Of a stretch of DNA of 64,000 bases, positions 1 through 9,397 are shown one piece after another. The notes under the pieces are model-generated. The model was given only the letters and a program-made list of their open reading frames with translations. It searched no databases and was not told the origin of the DNA. Position 1 is the first letter of the stretch. Each line of letters opens with the position of its first letter. Origin of the DNA: Lachnospiraceae bacterium (lineage in GTDB: Bacteria > Bacillota > Clostridia > Lachnospirales > Lachnospiraceae); contig JAAVZR010000014.1 of NCBI GenBank assembly GCA_022791755.1, positions 87,746 through 151,745 on the forward strand. The letters run 5' to 3'. A program made the position numbers and the translations under genes.

Positions 1-1251
1 GAAGGTGCTGAGCACGGAGCTGCCTCCGTAGCTGATCAGGGGCAGCGTGACTCCCGTCATGGGAATGAACCTGGTCACACCGCCGGTATTGAGCAGAAGC
101 TGTACCCCCATCACACAGGCCAGCCCAAAACATACGATCTTATGGAAAGTTTCCGTCATGGATGTGGCCGTCCACAGAAACTGCAAAAGGCAGCTCATGT
201 AGATAAGCAGCAAACAGATGGCAAACAGGCCGCCAAACTCCTCGCATACCGCCGCAAAGATAAAATCCTTCAGCACGATGGGAATGGATCCGGGCATCCC
301 CTCATAGAGCCCCACGCCGAACCAGCCGCCGGATCCTATGGCAAAGAGGGACTGCGCCAGCTGCCAGCCGCTGTCCGTGATATCGGTCCAGGGGTCCAGC
401 CATGTACCCACGCGCACCTGTACATGGGAAAAGAGATAGTACGCCAGGACGCAGGCCGCAGCGCCGCCTCCCAGCCCCGCCCCAAAATACCAGACATTGC
501 GCGTAGCCACATACAGCATGAAAACATAGGACAGAAACAGAATCAACGCCCCGCCCAGATCCTTACAGCCCACCAGCACCAGTACATGCAGGGACGCAAT
601 GACTGTCGTCACGGCCACCTGCCTGAAATTCGTCCCTTTCTGAAAACTGGCAGCCGTATAGAAGACAAAGGATATCTTCACGATCTCTGTCAGCTGCATG
701 GAGATATTGCCGATGGTGACCGACAGCTTGGCTCCGTACTCCGACTGCGCCGTCAGAAAGGTGATGCCCAGCGCCACGATGCCAAACAGGCCGAACACCC
801 ACCGCAGCCGGTAAATCCGGGTCCAGTATTTCATCACCAGCGGAACCAGCAGCGTCGCCACTGACGACATCCCGGCGATCAGAAACTGGTTCCAGGCCTT
901 CGGCACATCCAGCCGCACCTGTATCGAAAGTCCGATCACAAGGAGCATACACAGATGGTTTAGCAGAAGCCTGTCACACTCCGGATAAAATACCCGAAAT
1001 ACCACCTGGTATACGGTCAGAAACAAAAGCTGTGAACCGTAATATAAAAACATCATCGGATCCTCTGTCTGCACATAGACTACCAGACAGGCAAGCCCGT
1101 GAAACATATAGATCAGGGACAGCTGCCACAGCGCCGTCCTGTTTTGCCTGCTCTTTTTCTTCTGTCTGGCATACCAAAAAGCGGCATAGACATAAAATGC
1201 CAGCAGCAGCAGAAAAATATATTTGGAAAAAGCTACAATCAATCGCGACAA
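1..1251 (-). CDS. SEDS-family FtsW/RodA/SpoVE glycan polymerase, 3' end off the window
   Basis: The minus-strand frame reads off the left edge, so the C terminus is missing. It encodes a polytopic membrane protein with many hydrophobic segments and ends in the SEDS signature GVTLPLISYGGSS near the edge. SEDS proteins polymerise lipid II into glycan strands for division, elongation or sporulation together with a partner class B PBP. The only usable start is TTG at 1251, with an AGGTGA-like site upstream; an in-frame stop lies at 1270-1272. The start is 13 bases after the U32 gene stop, suggesting co-transcription. FtsW, RodA and SpoVE cannot be told apart from this fragment. Confidence 0.85.
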   Translation of the reverse strand, partial: MSRLIVAFSKYIFLLLLAFYVYAAFWYARQKKKSRQNRTALWQLSLIYMFHGLACLVVYVQTEDPMMFLYYGSQLLFLTVYQVVFRVFYPECDRLLLNHLCMLLVIGLSIQVRLDVPKAWNQFLIAGMSSVATLLVPLVMKYWTRIYRLRWVFGLFGIVALGITFLTAQSEYGAKLSVTIGNISMQLTEIVKISFVFYTAASFQKGTNFRQVAVTTVIASLHVLVLVGCKDLGGALILFLSYVFMLYVATRNVWYFGAGLGGGAAACVLAYYLFSHVQVRVGTWLDPWTDITDSGWQLAQSLFAIGSGGWFGVGLYEGMPGSIPIVLKDFIFAAVCEEFGGLFAICLLLIYMSCLLQFLWTATSMTETFHKIVCFGLACVMGVQLLLNTGGVTRFIPMTGVTLPLISYGGSSVLSTF

Positions 1252-1264
1252 ATTTTCACCTACT

Positions 1265-3490
1265 CTATTCTACGCCGCGCCGGAAATGGCCTCTCGTAAA
1301 TTCCGTCAGAGGATTTGTGACCGCTTCCTCTGTTCCTGGTTCCTTCAGACTGTCCAGAATCCGGCGCACCTCTCTCTCATTTTCTATCGTAAACTGTAAC
1401 CTGAGAGCCTCCGGCCTCCCGGCCTCCCACTCTTTCATCTGGTCCATCAGAAACAGCGGCGCGCTGTTATAGATCACGTTAAAGCAGTACCGGCAGCAGT
1501 TACGCACGGCAAACCGTTTCCGCTTTCGGTCACGGATGTGCAGAATCTCCGGCCTCCCGGTACATCCGGACAGGGTACGCCTCACACACTGGGCCGACAC
1601 CATGACAGGCAGATAGCCGTAGACGATCAGCTCCGCAGGCAAAGCTGCGCTCTCCATGCGTCTTGTAAGCTCCCGGCTGTTTAACTCCACCGGCAGCGTC
1701 ATTCCGGCCACACCCAGCTCCCGCAGCGTCTCCTCCGCCTCCCTGTTAAAGGTATACAGAGACGCATCCGCCTGCAAGGAAGCTCCCCGGCGCCGTTTGG
1801 ACAGCCAGGCCGCCTGATCCCAGGTGTGTACCAGCCATCCGTCGGCCCCGGCTTCCTGATAATAATCCAGTCTCTCCTCCAGTTTCTCCTTCATGGACAG
1901 CCGGAGCACCGGCGGCAGATTCAGATAAAGGGAAGGGGCGCCGGCCCCTTTGCTCCTTCTGCACTCTGCCAGTATGCGAAAGGCCTCCTCTTCCTCCTCC
2001 TGCGAAAAGGTGGACAGATTCAGATAAATCCGGGAAATCCTGCTATCCGCCGCCACCTCTCTCAACTGAGCCATCGAATCCACCGCCGCATAAAGCTTGC
2101 CTGTGCTCTTCGCTCCTGATTTCTCCTTGTGGGAAAGCGCCGGAGCTGCCGTTCTCTCCGGAGCTTTCCGGTGAAAACTCTGACGCTTCTTTTGTATGAG
2201 CCTTTCCAATGCCAGACGCCGCAGCTCATTGAGCTGACCCACCGGTAAGAATCCGTCTCCGGCCACCTCGATCTCCAGCCGCTCCCACACAAAAGGCGTA
2301 TCCCCCAGCCGTCCAAAGCGCTGCCGCAGCTCCTCCTCCCCCACAGGGCGGTTTTTGGCCGGCTGTACTATCTCCCCGCTTTCCGTCACCCAATGGCCAT
2401 CCGCCGTCTCTACGGTAATTATAACAGGCTCTCCCACAGAAAATCTTACTTTTCCCTTGATTTTTTCTTTCAATGACTCCCGGGGAAAACGGCTCTCCCG
2501 CTCCTGGCAGAACGCCTCGTCCGGTGCGCGAAACGCAGGCTTTCCCTCCGCTGCCACCATACCGTCATGAAGCCCTCTGCTGGCATATTCTGTGTGGCCG
2601 CCCCGGTCAAACAGTTCTCTCAGATACCGTCTGTCCTCCTCTTCCACCCGGTATTCTCCTCCCGAAAGATACAGGTCCAGATATTTACGGTATATGGCGG
2701 TGACGCCGCCGGTATAACGGGGACTTTTCATGCGGCCTTCGATCTTAAAGGAAACGGCTCCCGCCTCCGCCAGCTGCGGCAGGCACATAAGCGTATCCAT
2801 ATCTTTTATATTCAGAAGATATTTCTCCTGTCCCTTCTCCCCGCGTCCCGCCTCCGGTATGCTGTAGGGCAGGCGGCAGGGCTGGGCGCACCGTCCCCTG
2901 TTACCGCTGCGCCCTCCGATCAGGCTGCTGAGCAGACACTGACCGGAATAGCAATAGCAGATAGCTCCGTGGACAAAAACCTCCAGTTCCATACCCGTGT
3001 CCGCGATGGCCTTCATCTCCTGAACCGTCAGCTCTCTGGCTGCCACCACTCTCGCCACACCCAGGCGGTAGAGCGCCCTGGCTCCGTCCGGATCCATCAC
3101 CGTCATCTGCGTGCTGGCGTGTACGGGCAGATCCGGAAAATCCCGGCGAATCTGACGAAGTACCCCCAGATCCTGCACCAGCACCGCGTCCAGCCCCGCC
3201 TCATAAAAAGGGAGCAGATAGTCATACAGCTCTTTTAGCTCCCCCTGTTTCAGGAGCGTATTGACCGTCAGATACAGTTTTTTCCCTCTTTCATGGGCAT
3301 AATCCAGAGCCCGGACTACCCCCTCCGGTTCCGGATTCTGCGCATAGGCTCTGGCTCCAAACCGGGGCCCTCCCATATAGACGGCATCGGCCCCGTAGGC
3401 AAACGCCGCCTCCATGGCTTCCACGGAGCCCGCCGGAGCCAGAAGCTCCACCTGCTTTCTCTTCCCTTTCGTATCCTCTCTGCGGTTCAT
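1265..3490 (-). CDS. U32 family peptidase / RlhA-like protein with DUF3656-type C-terminal region
   Basis: The 741-residue product starts with the U32 TIM-barrel pattern LLAPAGSVEAMEAAFAYGAD and has the Cys-rich signature region AICYCYSGQCL followed by GNRGRCAQPCR. Family members include collagenase-like proteases and RlhA, which hydroxylates C2501 of 23S rRNA; the long form with a C-terminal extension is closer to RlhA. The Cys residues suggest Fe-S binding. It ends 13 bases before the SEDS gene start. The substrate cannot be decided from sequence alone, so protease versus RNA hydroxylase is left open. Confidence 0.85.
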   Translation of the reverse strand: MNRREDTKGKRKQVELLAPAGSVEAMEAAFAYGADAVYMGGPRFGARAYAQNPEPEGVVRALDYAHERGKKLYLTVNTLLKQGELKELYDYLLPFYEAGLDAVLVQDLGVLRQIRRDFPDLPVHASTQMTVMDPDGARALYRLGVARVVAARELTVQEMKAIADTGMELEVFVHGAICYCYSGQCLLSSLIGGRSGNRGRCAQPCRLPYSIPEAGRGEKGQEKYLLNIKDMDTLMCLPQLAEAGAVSFKIEGRMKSPRYTGGVTAIYRKYLDLYLSGGEYRVEEEDRRYLRELFDRGGHTEYASRGLHDGMVAAEGKPAFRAPDEAFCQERESRFPRESLKEKIKGKVRFSVGEPVIITVETADGHWVTESGEIVQPAKNRPVGEEELRQRFGRLGDTPFVWERLEIEVAGDGFLPVGQLNELRRLALERLIQKKRQSFHRKAPERTAAPALSHKEKSGAKSTGKLYAAVDSMAQLREVAADSRISRIYLNLSTFSQEEEEEAFRILAECRRSKGAGAPSLYLNLPPVLRLSMKEKLEERLDYYQEAGADGWLVHTWDQAAWLSKRRRGASLQADASLYTFNREAEETLRELGVAGMTLPVELNSRELTRRMESAALPAELIVYGYLPVMVSAQCVRRTLSGCTGRPEILHIRDRKRKRFAVRNCCRYCFNVIYNSAPLFLMDQMKEWEAGRPEALRLQFTIENEREVRRILDSLKEPGTEEAVTNPLTEFTRGHFRRGVE

Positions 3491-3539
3491 CCGCTACCTC
3501 CCATATAATAACTGACTGTCCGGCTGTCCCGGGCCTTTA

Positions 3540-3578
3540 TAATAAACTAAGGCTGTCTCCCCATTTTGCGAGACAGCC
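3540..3578 (-). terminator. Rho-independent terminator after zapA
   Basis: A perfect 9-bp stem, GGCTGTCTC at 3551-3559 with GAGACAGCC at 3570-3578, has a 10-base loop. On the minus strand it is followed by a T-rich run (TTAGTTTATT). It would end the ruvA-ruvB-zapA transcript ahead of the U32 gene. Confidence 0.8.
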
Positions 3579-3609
3579 CTCTCCTTCTCTTTCGCAAATC
3601 TATCCTGGC

Positions 3610-4161
3610 CTAATGCCTGCGGTTCTGCCGCTCCTCCAGCTCCGCAATTCTCTTCTTCGCCTTCTTAAGCTCCTCAGAAAGCGCGACCTGCTCCTCCTCG
3701 GCAATCTCCTTCTCCAGGTCAGCCTCCTCCAGATCTTTTTTCGCCGCAGCCAGCTCCTCCTTCACGACATGCAGCTCTGCCGCCGATGACGCAAGCTCCT
3801 CCTTCACCGAAGCCAGCTCCTGTCCTGTCTCCTCCAGCTTCTCCGTCAGCGCATCCACCTTCATCTGCGCCGTCACAAGATCATGCTTTACATTATAGGT
3901 CTCTTTCTCCTGGGTGGAGAGCTTTTTCTCTGCCGCTGCCACCTGACGCCGCATCTTAAACACATCATCCGCCAGGTTCATCTCCAGCAGTACATTCTGA
4001 TAGTCAGCGGCCAGACGCAGATATCCGCTCTGTCCACGCAGCTCGCTGACCTTGGTATTCACATAGGCCGCCACCTTCTGCAGATATTCCTCTTCCTCAA
4101 AGCCGCCCAGCGTATATACCTTTCCGGCGATATATACATCCGTATATTTTTTGGTCTCCAT
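3610..4161 (-). CDS. zapA: Cell division protein ZapA with long coiled-coil tail
   Basis: Residues 1-70 match ZapA: an N-terminal beta-rich start (YTDVYIAGKVYTLGG), then EEYLQKVAAYVNTKV and the helix with LRLAADYQNVLLEMNLAD. ZapA promotes bundling of FtsZ filaments at the division septum. The rest, about residues 85-183, is a charged Glu/Lys/Ala heptad-like coiled coil, making the protein roughly twice the usual ZapA length of 85-110. The start has a GGGGAAGGA-type site upstream. It lies downstream of ruvB, separated by a hairpin-rich tandem repeat. Confidence 0.9.
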   Translation of the reverse strand: METKKYTDVYIAGKVYTLGGFEEEEYLQKVAAYVNTKVSELRGQSGYLRLAADYQNVLLEMNLADDVFKMRRQVAAAEKKLSTQEKETYNVKHDLVTAQMKVDALTEKLEETGQELASVKEELASSAAELHVVKEELAAAKKDLEEADLEKEIAEEEQVALSEELKKAKKRIAELEERQNRRH

Positions 4162-4196
4162 ATTTCCTTCCCCTATCCTCCCGCTCTTCCTTATTA

Positions 4197-4306
4197 TACC
4201 TTATCAGGCAAAGCCTGTCTACCCCGCAGGGGTATAAGTTAAGGGATCCTCGAAGGAGGATACCTTATCAGGCAAAGCCTGTCTACCCCGCAGGGGTATA
4301 AGTTAG
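4197..4306. repeat. Two tandem copies of a multi-hairpin small repeat (site 1)
   Basis: Two units start at 4197 and 4261, a 64-base period. Each contains the stem CAGGC-AAA-GCCTG and the stem TACCCC-GCA-GGGGTA. A third hairpin, ATCCTC-GAAG-GAGGAT (4246-4261), joins the units. Related units occur at 43356-43465 and, inverted, at 41085-41136. It sits between ruvB and zapA. Function is unknown; it could be a mobile palindromic repeat or an RNA processing or termination element. Confidence 0.8.
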
Positions 4307-4323
4307 GGGGAGCTTCCATTCTC

Positions 4324-5307
4324 TTACATCAGATGCCGCCTGGCCTCATCCGTCACCACACGCCCCCTCGGCGTGCGGTTGATAAAGCCGATCTGGATCA
4401 GATAGGGCTCGTACACATCCTCCAGCGTCCCCACGTCCTCTCCCAGAGCCGCCGCCAGCGTCTCCAGGCCCACCGGGCCGCCGCCAAACTTATCAATCAT
4501 CAGATTCAGTATGCCGCGGTCCATTTGATCTAATCCCAGACTGTCCACATCCAGCATGTCAAGCGCCTGCCTGGCCACCTCCACCGTGATCTCGCCGTCG
4601 TGGCGCACCTGGGCAAAATCCCTCACCCGCTTTAAAAAACGGTTGGCCAGCCGCGGGGTTCCTCTGGATCGGGATGCGATCTCTGCCGCTCCGGCCCCGT
4701 CGATCTTCACCTCCAGCACGCCGGCGGAGCGCTGTACGATGGTCGTAAGCTCCTCCTTCGTGTAAAATTCCAGCCGGTACACCACCCCGAAGCGGTCCCG
4801 CAGGGGAGCTGTCAGAAGACCGGCTCTGGTGGTCGCGCCCACCAGAGTGAATTTCGGCAGATCCAGGCGAATCGAACGGGCCGTAGGGCCTTTCCCAATC
4901 AGAATATCAATGGCGAAATCCTCCATGGCCGGATACAGCACCTCCTCCACCTGACGGTTCAGGCGGTGGATCTCATCCACAAACAGCACATCGCCTTCTT
5001 TCATATTGTTCAGTATGGCTGCCATATCCCCCGGCTTCTCTATGGCCGGCCCCGAGGTAATCTTCAGATTTACGCCCATCTCCGCCGCGATGATGCCCGA
5101 CAGCGTCGTCTTACCCAGACCGGGAGGTCCGTAGAGCAGCACATGGTCTAAGGGCTCTCCTCTGTCCCTGGCGGCGCGGATATATATATCCAGCATCCCC
5201 TTCAGCTTTTCCTGTCCGATGTACTCTTTCAGGGCCCTGGGACGCAGGCTCCCCTCCACATGCACATCTTCCTCTATAAATTCTGTCGTAATCATCCGTT
5301 TTTCCAT
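4324..5307 (-). CDS. ruvB: Holliday junction branch migration ATPase RuvB
   Basis: The 327-residue product is typical in length. It has Walker [10 protein letters not shown], Walker B FVDEIHRL, sensor region [11 protein letters not shown] and the arginine finger region APLRDRFG, followed by the winged-helix C terminus. RuvB hexamers drive branch migration of Holliday junctions with RuvA during recombination repair. It follows ruvA by 43 bases, the usual ruvAB order. The start is supported by GGCGGAGAACAG immediately upstream. Confidence 0.97.
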   Translation of the reverse strand: MEKRMITTEFIEEDVHVEGSLRPRALKEYIGQEKLKGMLDIYIRAARDRGEPLDHVLLYGPPGLGKTTLSGIIAAEMGVNLKITSGPAIEKPGDMAAILNNMKEGDVLFVDEIHRLNRQVEEVLYPAMEDFAIDILIGKGPTARSIRLDLPKFTLVGATTRAGLLTAPLRDRFGVVYRLEFYTKEELTTIVQRSAGVLEVKIDGAGAAEIASRSRGTPRLANRFLKRVRDFAQVRHDGEITVEVARQALDMLDVDSLGLDQMDRGILNLMIDKFGGGPVGLETLAAALGEDVGTLEDVYEPYLIQIGFINRTPRGRVVTDEARRHLM

Positions 5308-5350
5308 CTGTTCTCCGCCTATCTGTCTCCTGTCTGTCCGACGCTGTCTC

Positions 5351-5950
5351 CTACAGCTGTTTTAGTGCCGACCGGATCAGCTCCTCCACCGTCTCTCCCC
5401 GGGCCGCCTTTATCGCCCTCATGGCGTCCGAAGCGGAATATCCCAGCGCCACCAGCGCCTGCATGGCCTCATCTTTCGGGTCTTCCGCCGTCTCCGGCGC
5501 CGCATCCCTGCCTTTGCCGTGGTCCTGCTTCAGCCGCACCGCCTCCTCCAGGCTCAGCTTATCCTTCAGCTCGATGATGCACTTTTGAGCCGTCTTCTTC
5601 CCGATACCCGGAGCTCTGGCAATCGCCGCCGCATCCTCCGCCAGCACCGCAAAGCGCAATTCATCCGGCGTCAGTACCGATAAAATCCCCAGGGCTCCCT
5701 TGGGCCCGATGCCGCTGACTCCGATCAGCATCCGGAACATTCGCACATCGTCCCGGTAAAAGAAGCCGTACAGGCTCATGGAATCCTCCTTTACCTGGAA
5801 ATGGGTATATATTTTCACCAAACAGCCCACCGCGGGCAGCTCCCGAAACAGGGAGGCCGGCACCATAATATTATAGCCTACCCCTCCGCTCTCCACCACG
5901 ATGGCATCCTCCAGAATCTCTGTCAGTTCACCTTTTATATAGGAAATCAT
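5351..5950 (-). CDS. ruvA: Holliday junction branch migration protein RuvA
   Basis: The 199-residue product begins MISYIKGEL, the usual RuvA OB-fold start, and has helix-hairpin-helix motifs [14 protein letters not shown] and [16 protein letters not shown]. Its C-terminal domain ([16 protein letters not shown]) contacts RuvB. RuvA tetramers bind four-way junctions and load RuvB. GGAGAGGA precedes the start. A near-consensus minus-strand promoter at 6011-6039 is in place to drive ruvA-ruvB-zapA. Confidence 0.97.
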   Translation of the reverse strand: MISYIKGELTEILEDAIVVESGGVGYNIMVPASLFRELPAVGCLVKIYTHFQVKEDSMSLYGFFYRDDVRMFRMLIGVSGIGPKGALGILSVLTPDELRFAVLAEDAAAIARAPGIGKKTAQKCIIELKDKLSLEEAVRLKQDHGKGRDAAPETAEDPKDEAMQALVALGYSASDAMRAIKAARGETVEELIRSALKQL

Positions 5951-6010
5951 AGCTGTTCCTCTCCTGACTGACTGTCTTTCTTTTCCGGTTTTCTCACAGC
6001 AGTCTGTTTT

Positions 6011-6039
6011 ATTTTACTACACCCAAAAAGGGTTGTAAA
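6011..6039 (-). promoter_or_regulatory. Sigma-A-type promoter for ruvA
   Basis: On the minus strand, TTTACA (-35, 6034-6039) and TAAAAT (-10, 6011-6016) are separated by exactly 17 bases. It lies about 60 bases upstream of the ruvA start and is divergent from the nuclease promoter. Confidence 0.75.
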
Positions 6040-6072
6040 TACGAAAAGCCAAATGCGGAAACAGAAATCCTC

Positions 6073-6101
6073 TTGTTGTTCTGATTTCTTTCGTGTATAC
6101 T
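6073..6101 (+). promoter_or_regulatory. Sigma-A-type promoter for the YprB-like nuclease
   Basis: TTGTTG (-35, 6073-6078) and TATACT (-10, 6096-6101) are separated by 17 bases on the plus strand, about 50 bases upstream of the chosen start at 6154. Confidence 0.7.
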
Positions 6102-6153
6102 GGATCTGTGAAATATCTCTTGACATTTGCCAAAGACAAGGAGCTTTTACTCT

Positions 6154-7284
6154 ATGCTAAAGACTGCCGACGATTATACCGGTTCTCTGCCCTACCCTTA
6201 CGAAAAGCTTGGCAGCCCCGCCGGACTTTTGTTTTTCGATATAGAGACCACCGGATTATCCGCCAGGACCTCCCATCTGTATCTGATCGGATGCCTCTTT
6301 ACCGATGGTCGCACCTTTCACCTGAAGCAGTGGTTTGCCACAGATCCGGGAGAAGAAAAAGAGGTGCTGACTGCCTTTTCGGATTATCTTAAGACCCTGC
6401 CGGAGAGCTGTCTGCTTTTACATTTCAACGGAAATGTCTTTGACCTGCCCTATCTGCGGCACCGCATGGAGCGTTTTCGTCTTCCTTTTCTGCCGGACCG
6501 GTTTCAGAGTATGGATCTCTACCGGTCTCTTCGCCCCTATAAAGCCGTCCTGGGACTGCCCAGCCTGCGCCAGAAAGCCGTGGAGAGCTATCTGGGGATC
6601 GTCCGCACAGATCCCTTTGACGGCGGCCAGCTGATTGCCGTCTATGAAGACTATGTAAGCTCCCGGTCCGATCTGGGACTTAAGGCCCTGCTTCTGCATA
6701 ATGCGGAGGATGTACGCAATATGCCAAAGCTCTTGGCTGCCTTAAGTATCAGTGATTACATGGAAGCCGACTATTCTCTCATGAGCCTCACGCGCCACGA
6801 AGCCACCTCTTTCGATGGCTCTCCCCGCGAAGAGCTCTTAGTCGCCCTCCAAAGCCCTGTGGCCCTGCGGCGTCCCATCTCCCTTCGTCTCCCATACGGA
6901 CCCTATCTGACCGCATCCAAAGACAGGATTCGCCTGGCTGTCCCCTTACAGTGCCTGACGCTCCGCCACTACTTCCCCAATGTCAAAGACTATTTCTACC
7001 TTCCCCACGAGGATCGGGCCGTCCACAAGAGCGTAGGAATCTACGTCGATAAAGAGCACCGTCAGAAAGCCGTAAAGGACAACTGCTACATCAAAAAAAG
7101 CGGTCTGTTCTTTCCCTGCCCCCCGGGGCTGATCCCCCCGGAGGAATCCTGTGCAACCTTTATGACGGACCGCCGGGATAAGAATTACTATCTGGAATGG
7201 AATCCCCCGACCGACATCGGTCAGGTAGCGGATACGCAGGAATTCTGGAACCGGTATGTACATGCCCTGTGGAACAGCCGTTGA
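6154..7284 (+). CDS. YprB-like protein with RNase H-like exonuclease domain
   Basis: The 376-residue product has a DEDD-type 3'-5' exonuclease fold: GLLFFDIETTGLSA carries the first catalytic Asp/Glu pair, HFNGNVFDLPYL the next Asp region, and HNAEDVRNM the last. This matches the ribonuclease H-like domain of B. subtilis YprB. I chose ATG at 6154 because AAGGAG at 6138-6143 lies 10 bases upstream; a TTG at 6127 would add nine residues. It is a single-gene plus-strand unit, divergent from ruvA and convergent with the S1 gene. The physiological nucleic-acid substrate is unknown. Confidence 0.8.
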   Translation: MLKTADDYTGSLPYPYEKLGSPAGLLFFDIETTGLSARTSHLYLIGCLFTDGRTFHLKQWFATDPGEEKEVLTAFSDYLKTLPESCLLLHFNGNVFDLPYLRHRMERFRLPFLPDRFQSMDLYRSLRPYKAVLGLPSLRQKAVESYLGIVRTDPFDGGQLIAVYEDYVSSRSDLGLKALLLHNAEDVRNMPKLLAALSISDYMEADYSLMSLTRHEATSFDGSPREELLVALQSPVALRRPISLRLPYGPYLTASKDRIRLAVPLQCLTLRHYFPNVKDYFYLPHEDRAVHKSVGIYVDKEHRQKAVKDNCYIKKSGLFFPCPPGLIPPEESCATFMTDRRDKNYYLEWNPPTDIGQVADTQEFWNRYVHALWNSR

Positions 7285-7324
7285 CCCGGCGCACACAGCA
7301 CGCACCTGCTGCACACATTATAAA

Positions 7325-7360
7325 ATCGCCATGCGGACGGTTTGGCCGTCGCATGGCGAT
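7325..7360. terminator. Bidirectional terminator between convergent genes
   Basis: A long stem pairs ATCGCCATGCG(G)ACGG (from 7325) with CCGTCGCATGGCGAT (to 7360); there is one bulged G and a short loop. T-rich runs follow on both strands, stronger on the minus strand (TTTTATAA). It can end both the nuclease and the S1 transcripts. Confidence 0.85.
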
Positions 7361-7408
7361 CACTTTTCTGTCAGACAGATCCATCCCACAGGATATGTTC
7401 TCTGCCTC

Positions 7409-8539
7409 TTATTCTTCTACGGGAGCCTCATCCTCCGGATAATACTCTTCCGGATCGCTGTAGACAGTCTCATTCTCCACAGGAGCATAGTTCTCCAGAG
7501 CCTTCATGCTCAGGCTGATCTTCTTATCCTCGCCATTGAAATCCACAACCTTAGCGTCGATGTACTGGCCGATCTTCAGGAAATCGCTGGGCTTCTCCAC
7601 ATGCTCTCTGGCGATCTGGGACACATGCAGCAGAGCGTCAATGCCGGGCTCCAGTTCCACGAACGCCCCGAAGTCTGTCATGCGGGCCACACGACCGTTC
7701 ACGATGTTGCCCACAGCATACTTCTCATCCGCATCCGCCCAGGGATTCGTCTCAGGAAACTTGATGCTCAGGGCGATCTTATCGCCATTGATATCCTTGA
7801 TAAAAGCTCTGACCTGATCGCCGGTATGGAACACCTTCTTCGGATTCTCCACACGGCCCCAGCTCATCTCGGAGATATGCAGCAGACCATCCGCACCGCC
7901 CAGATCGATGAAAGCGCCGAACTCGGTGACATTCTTCACCGTGCCCTCCACGGTCTGGCCGATCTCAATCCTCTCAAACAGCTCCTTCTGCATCTCGGCC
8001 TTGCGGGCCAGCAGAAGCTGCTTGCGGCTGCCGATCACACGACGCTTCTTGGGATTGTACTCAATCAGTTCAAATTCGATTTCGGCATCCTTATATTTCT
8101 CCAGATCCTTCTCATAGGTATCGGAGATCTGGCTGATGGGAATAAACACTCTCACGCCGTCCACCATTACGCTCAGGCCGCCGCTCATGATCTGAGCCAC
8201 CTTAGCGCTCAGCACCGTCTTATTCTCAAAAGCCTCTTCTAACATCTTGCTGCCGCGTTCCGCCTGCAGCTTACGGGTGGAGAGGACTACCTGTCCCTCA
8301 CCGTCATTGACCTTCACCACTTTGGCCTCGATGGCGTCTCCTACCTTTACCAGATCGGTAAGGTCGACAGAAGAATCGTTCGTATATTCATTCTTCGGAA
8401 TGATACCGTCGGATTTGTAACCGATATCAACGATAATTTCTTCAGGCTTAACGTCAAAGACTTTACCAGTTACAACTTCTCCTGTCCGTATTTTTTTTAA
8501 CGATCCTTCCAATAATTGTTCAAAGCTTAATTCCGACAT
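7409..8539 (-). CDS. rpsA: Ribosomal protein S1-like RNA-binding protein with S1 repeats
   Basis: The 376-residue product carries four S1-type OB-fold repeats, about residues 18-90, 105-175, 190-262 and 275-350. Typical blocks are VTEFGAFIDLGGADGLLHISEMSW and MTDFGAFVELEPGIDALLHVSQI. It ends in an acidic tail. Clostridial S1 homologues help mRNA binding at the 30S subunit. The ATG lies inside the 3' end of ispH (20-base overlap in another frame) and has GAGGAGG nine bases upstream, so translation is probably coupled to IspH. Confidence 0.9.
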   Translation of the reverse strand: MSELSFEQLLEGSLKKIRTGEVVTGKVFDVKPEEIIVDIGYKSDGIIPKNEYTNDSSVDLTDLVKVGDAIEAKVVKVNDGEGQVVLSTRKLQAERGSKMLEEAFENKTVLSAKVAQIMSGGLSVMVDGVRVFIPISQISDTYEKDLEKYKDAEIEFELIEYNPKKRRVIGSRKQLLLARKAEMQKELFERIEIGQTVEGTVKNVTEFGAFIDLGGADGLLHISEMSWGRVENPKKVFHTGDQVRAFIKDINGDKIALSIKFPETNPWADADEKYAVGNIVNGRVARMTDFGAFVELEPGIDALLHVSQIAREHVEKPSDFLKIGQYIDAKVVDFNGEDKKISLSMKALENYAPVENETVYSDPEEYYPEDEAPVEE

Positions 8540-9371
8540 TCTTGTGAACCTCCTCGATAATAGTATTCGGGGTTGATGCCCCAGCGGTAATACCTACGCT
8601 GTCACCGGACTGAAAATTTTGAGACTGTAAATCTTCAAACGTCTGTATATAGTAAGTATTCGCGCAAACGCTTCTGCAAATCTCATACAGCTTCTGAGTG
8701 TTGGAGCTGTTTTTTCCTCCGATCACGATCATGGAGTCAACGTTGGATGCCACTTCCCTTGCCTCCACCTGTCGCTCATGGGTAGCATTGCAGATAGTAT
8801 TTACAACGATACTATTGTACCCTCTTTCTTCAAGAATTTCAACTATATCTTGAAATTTTTTGTAGTTAAATGTCGTCTGTGAAACCACGCACACCCGTTC
8901 CTTCGGATCCAGTTCCAGATTCTGTGCCTCCCGGAGGTCCTTCAGCACCACAGATTTCCCGCGGCACCATCCCCGGATCCCCTCCACCTCCGGATGGCTG
9001 CTGCTTCCCACGATCACGATTGTGTACCCTTCTTCCGATCTCTCTTCCACAATCTGGTGAATCTTCTTCACGAAAGGACAGGTAGCGTCCACCAGCTTAA
9101 GTCCCTTTGCCTTTATCTCATCGCAGATATGCCGGCTGACCCCGTGAGAGCGGATAATCACCGTTCCCTTAGTCAACCCGCACAGCTCCTCCTCCGTCTC
9201 GATCACATGAACTCCCCTTTTCTCCAGGTCGCCCACCACCGCTTCATTATGAATGATCGGCCCAAACGTATAGATCGGGCCTCCGGAGTGCTCCGCCTGC
9301 TCATAGACCTTTTCCATCGCCCTTTTAACGCCAAAGCAGAATCCTGCCGTCTTCGCCACCGTAATCTTCAA
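8520..9371 (-). CDS. ispH: 4-hydroxy-3-methylbut-2-enyl diphosphate reductase IspH
   Basis: The 283-residue product is full length. It has the N-terminal Cys of GFCFGVKRA, the second conserved Cys in DATCPFVKKIH, and the third in VNTICNATHERQ; these ligate the 4Fe-4S cluster. IspH makes IPP and DMAPP in the last step of the MEP isoprenoid pathway. The start codon is TTG with GGAG ten bases upstream. It overlaps the S1 gene by 20 bases. In some related Clostridia IspH and S1 are one fused polypeptide, and here they are separate. Confidence 0.95.
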   Translation of the reverse strand: MKITVAKTAGFCFGVKRAMEKVYEQAEHSGGPIYTFGPIIHNEAVVGDLEKRGVHVIETEEELCGLTKGTVIIRSHGVSRHICDEIKAKGLKLVDATCPFVKKIHQIVEERSEEGYTIVIVGSSSHPEVEGIRGWCRGKSVVLKDLREAQNLELDPKERVCVVSQTTFNYKKFQDIVEILEERGYNSIVVNTICNATHERQVEAREVASNVDSMIVIGGKNSSNTQKLYEICRSVCANTYYIQTFEDLQSQNFQSGDSVGITAGASTPNTIIEEVHKNVGIKL

Positions 9372-9397
9372 TCGTTTCCGTCTCCGGCCTCACCTGA

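Noticed and set aside
142..864. 240-codon plus-strand frame
   Set aside because: It is antisense to the SEDS gene, has His/Gln-rich shadow composition and no family similarity.
4197..4306. CRISPR array
   Set aside because: Only two units with a 64-base period and no variable spacers between conserved repeats; units are internally palindromic.
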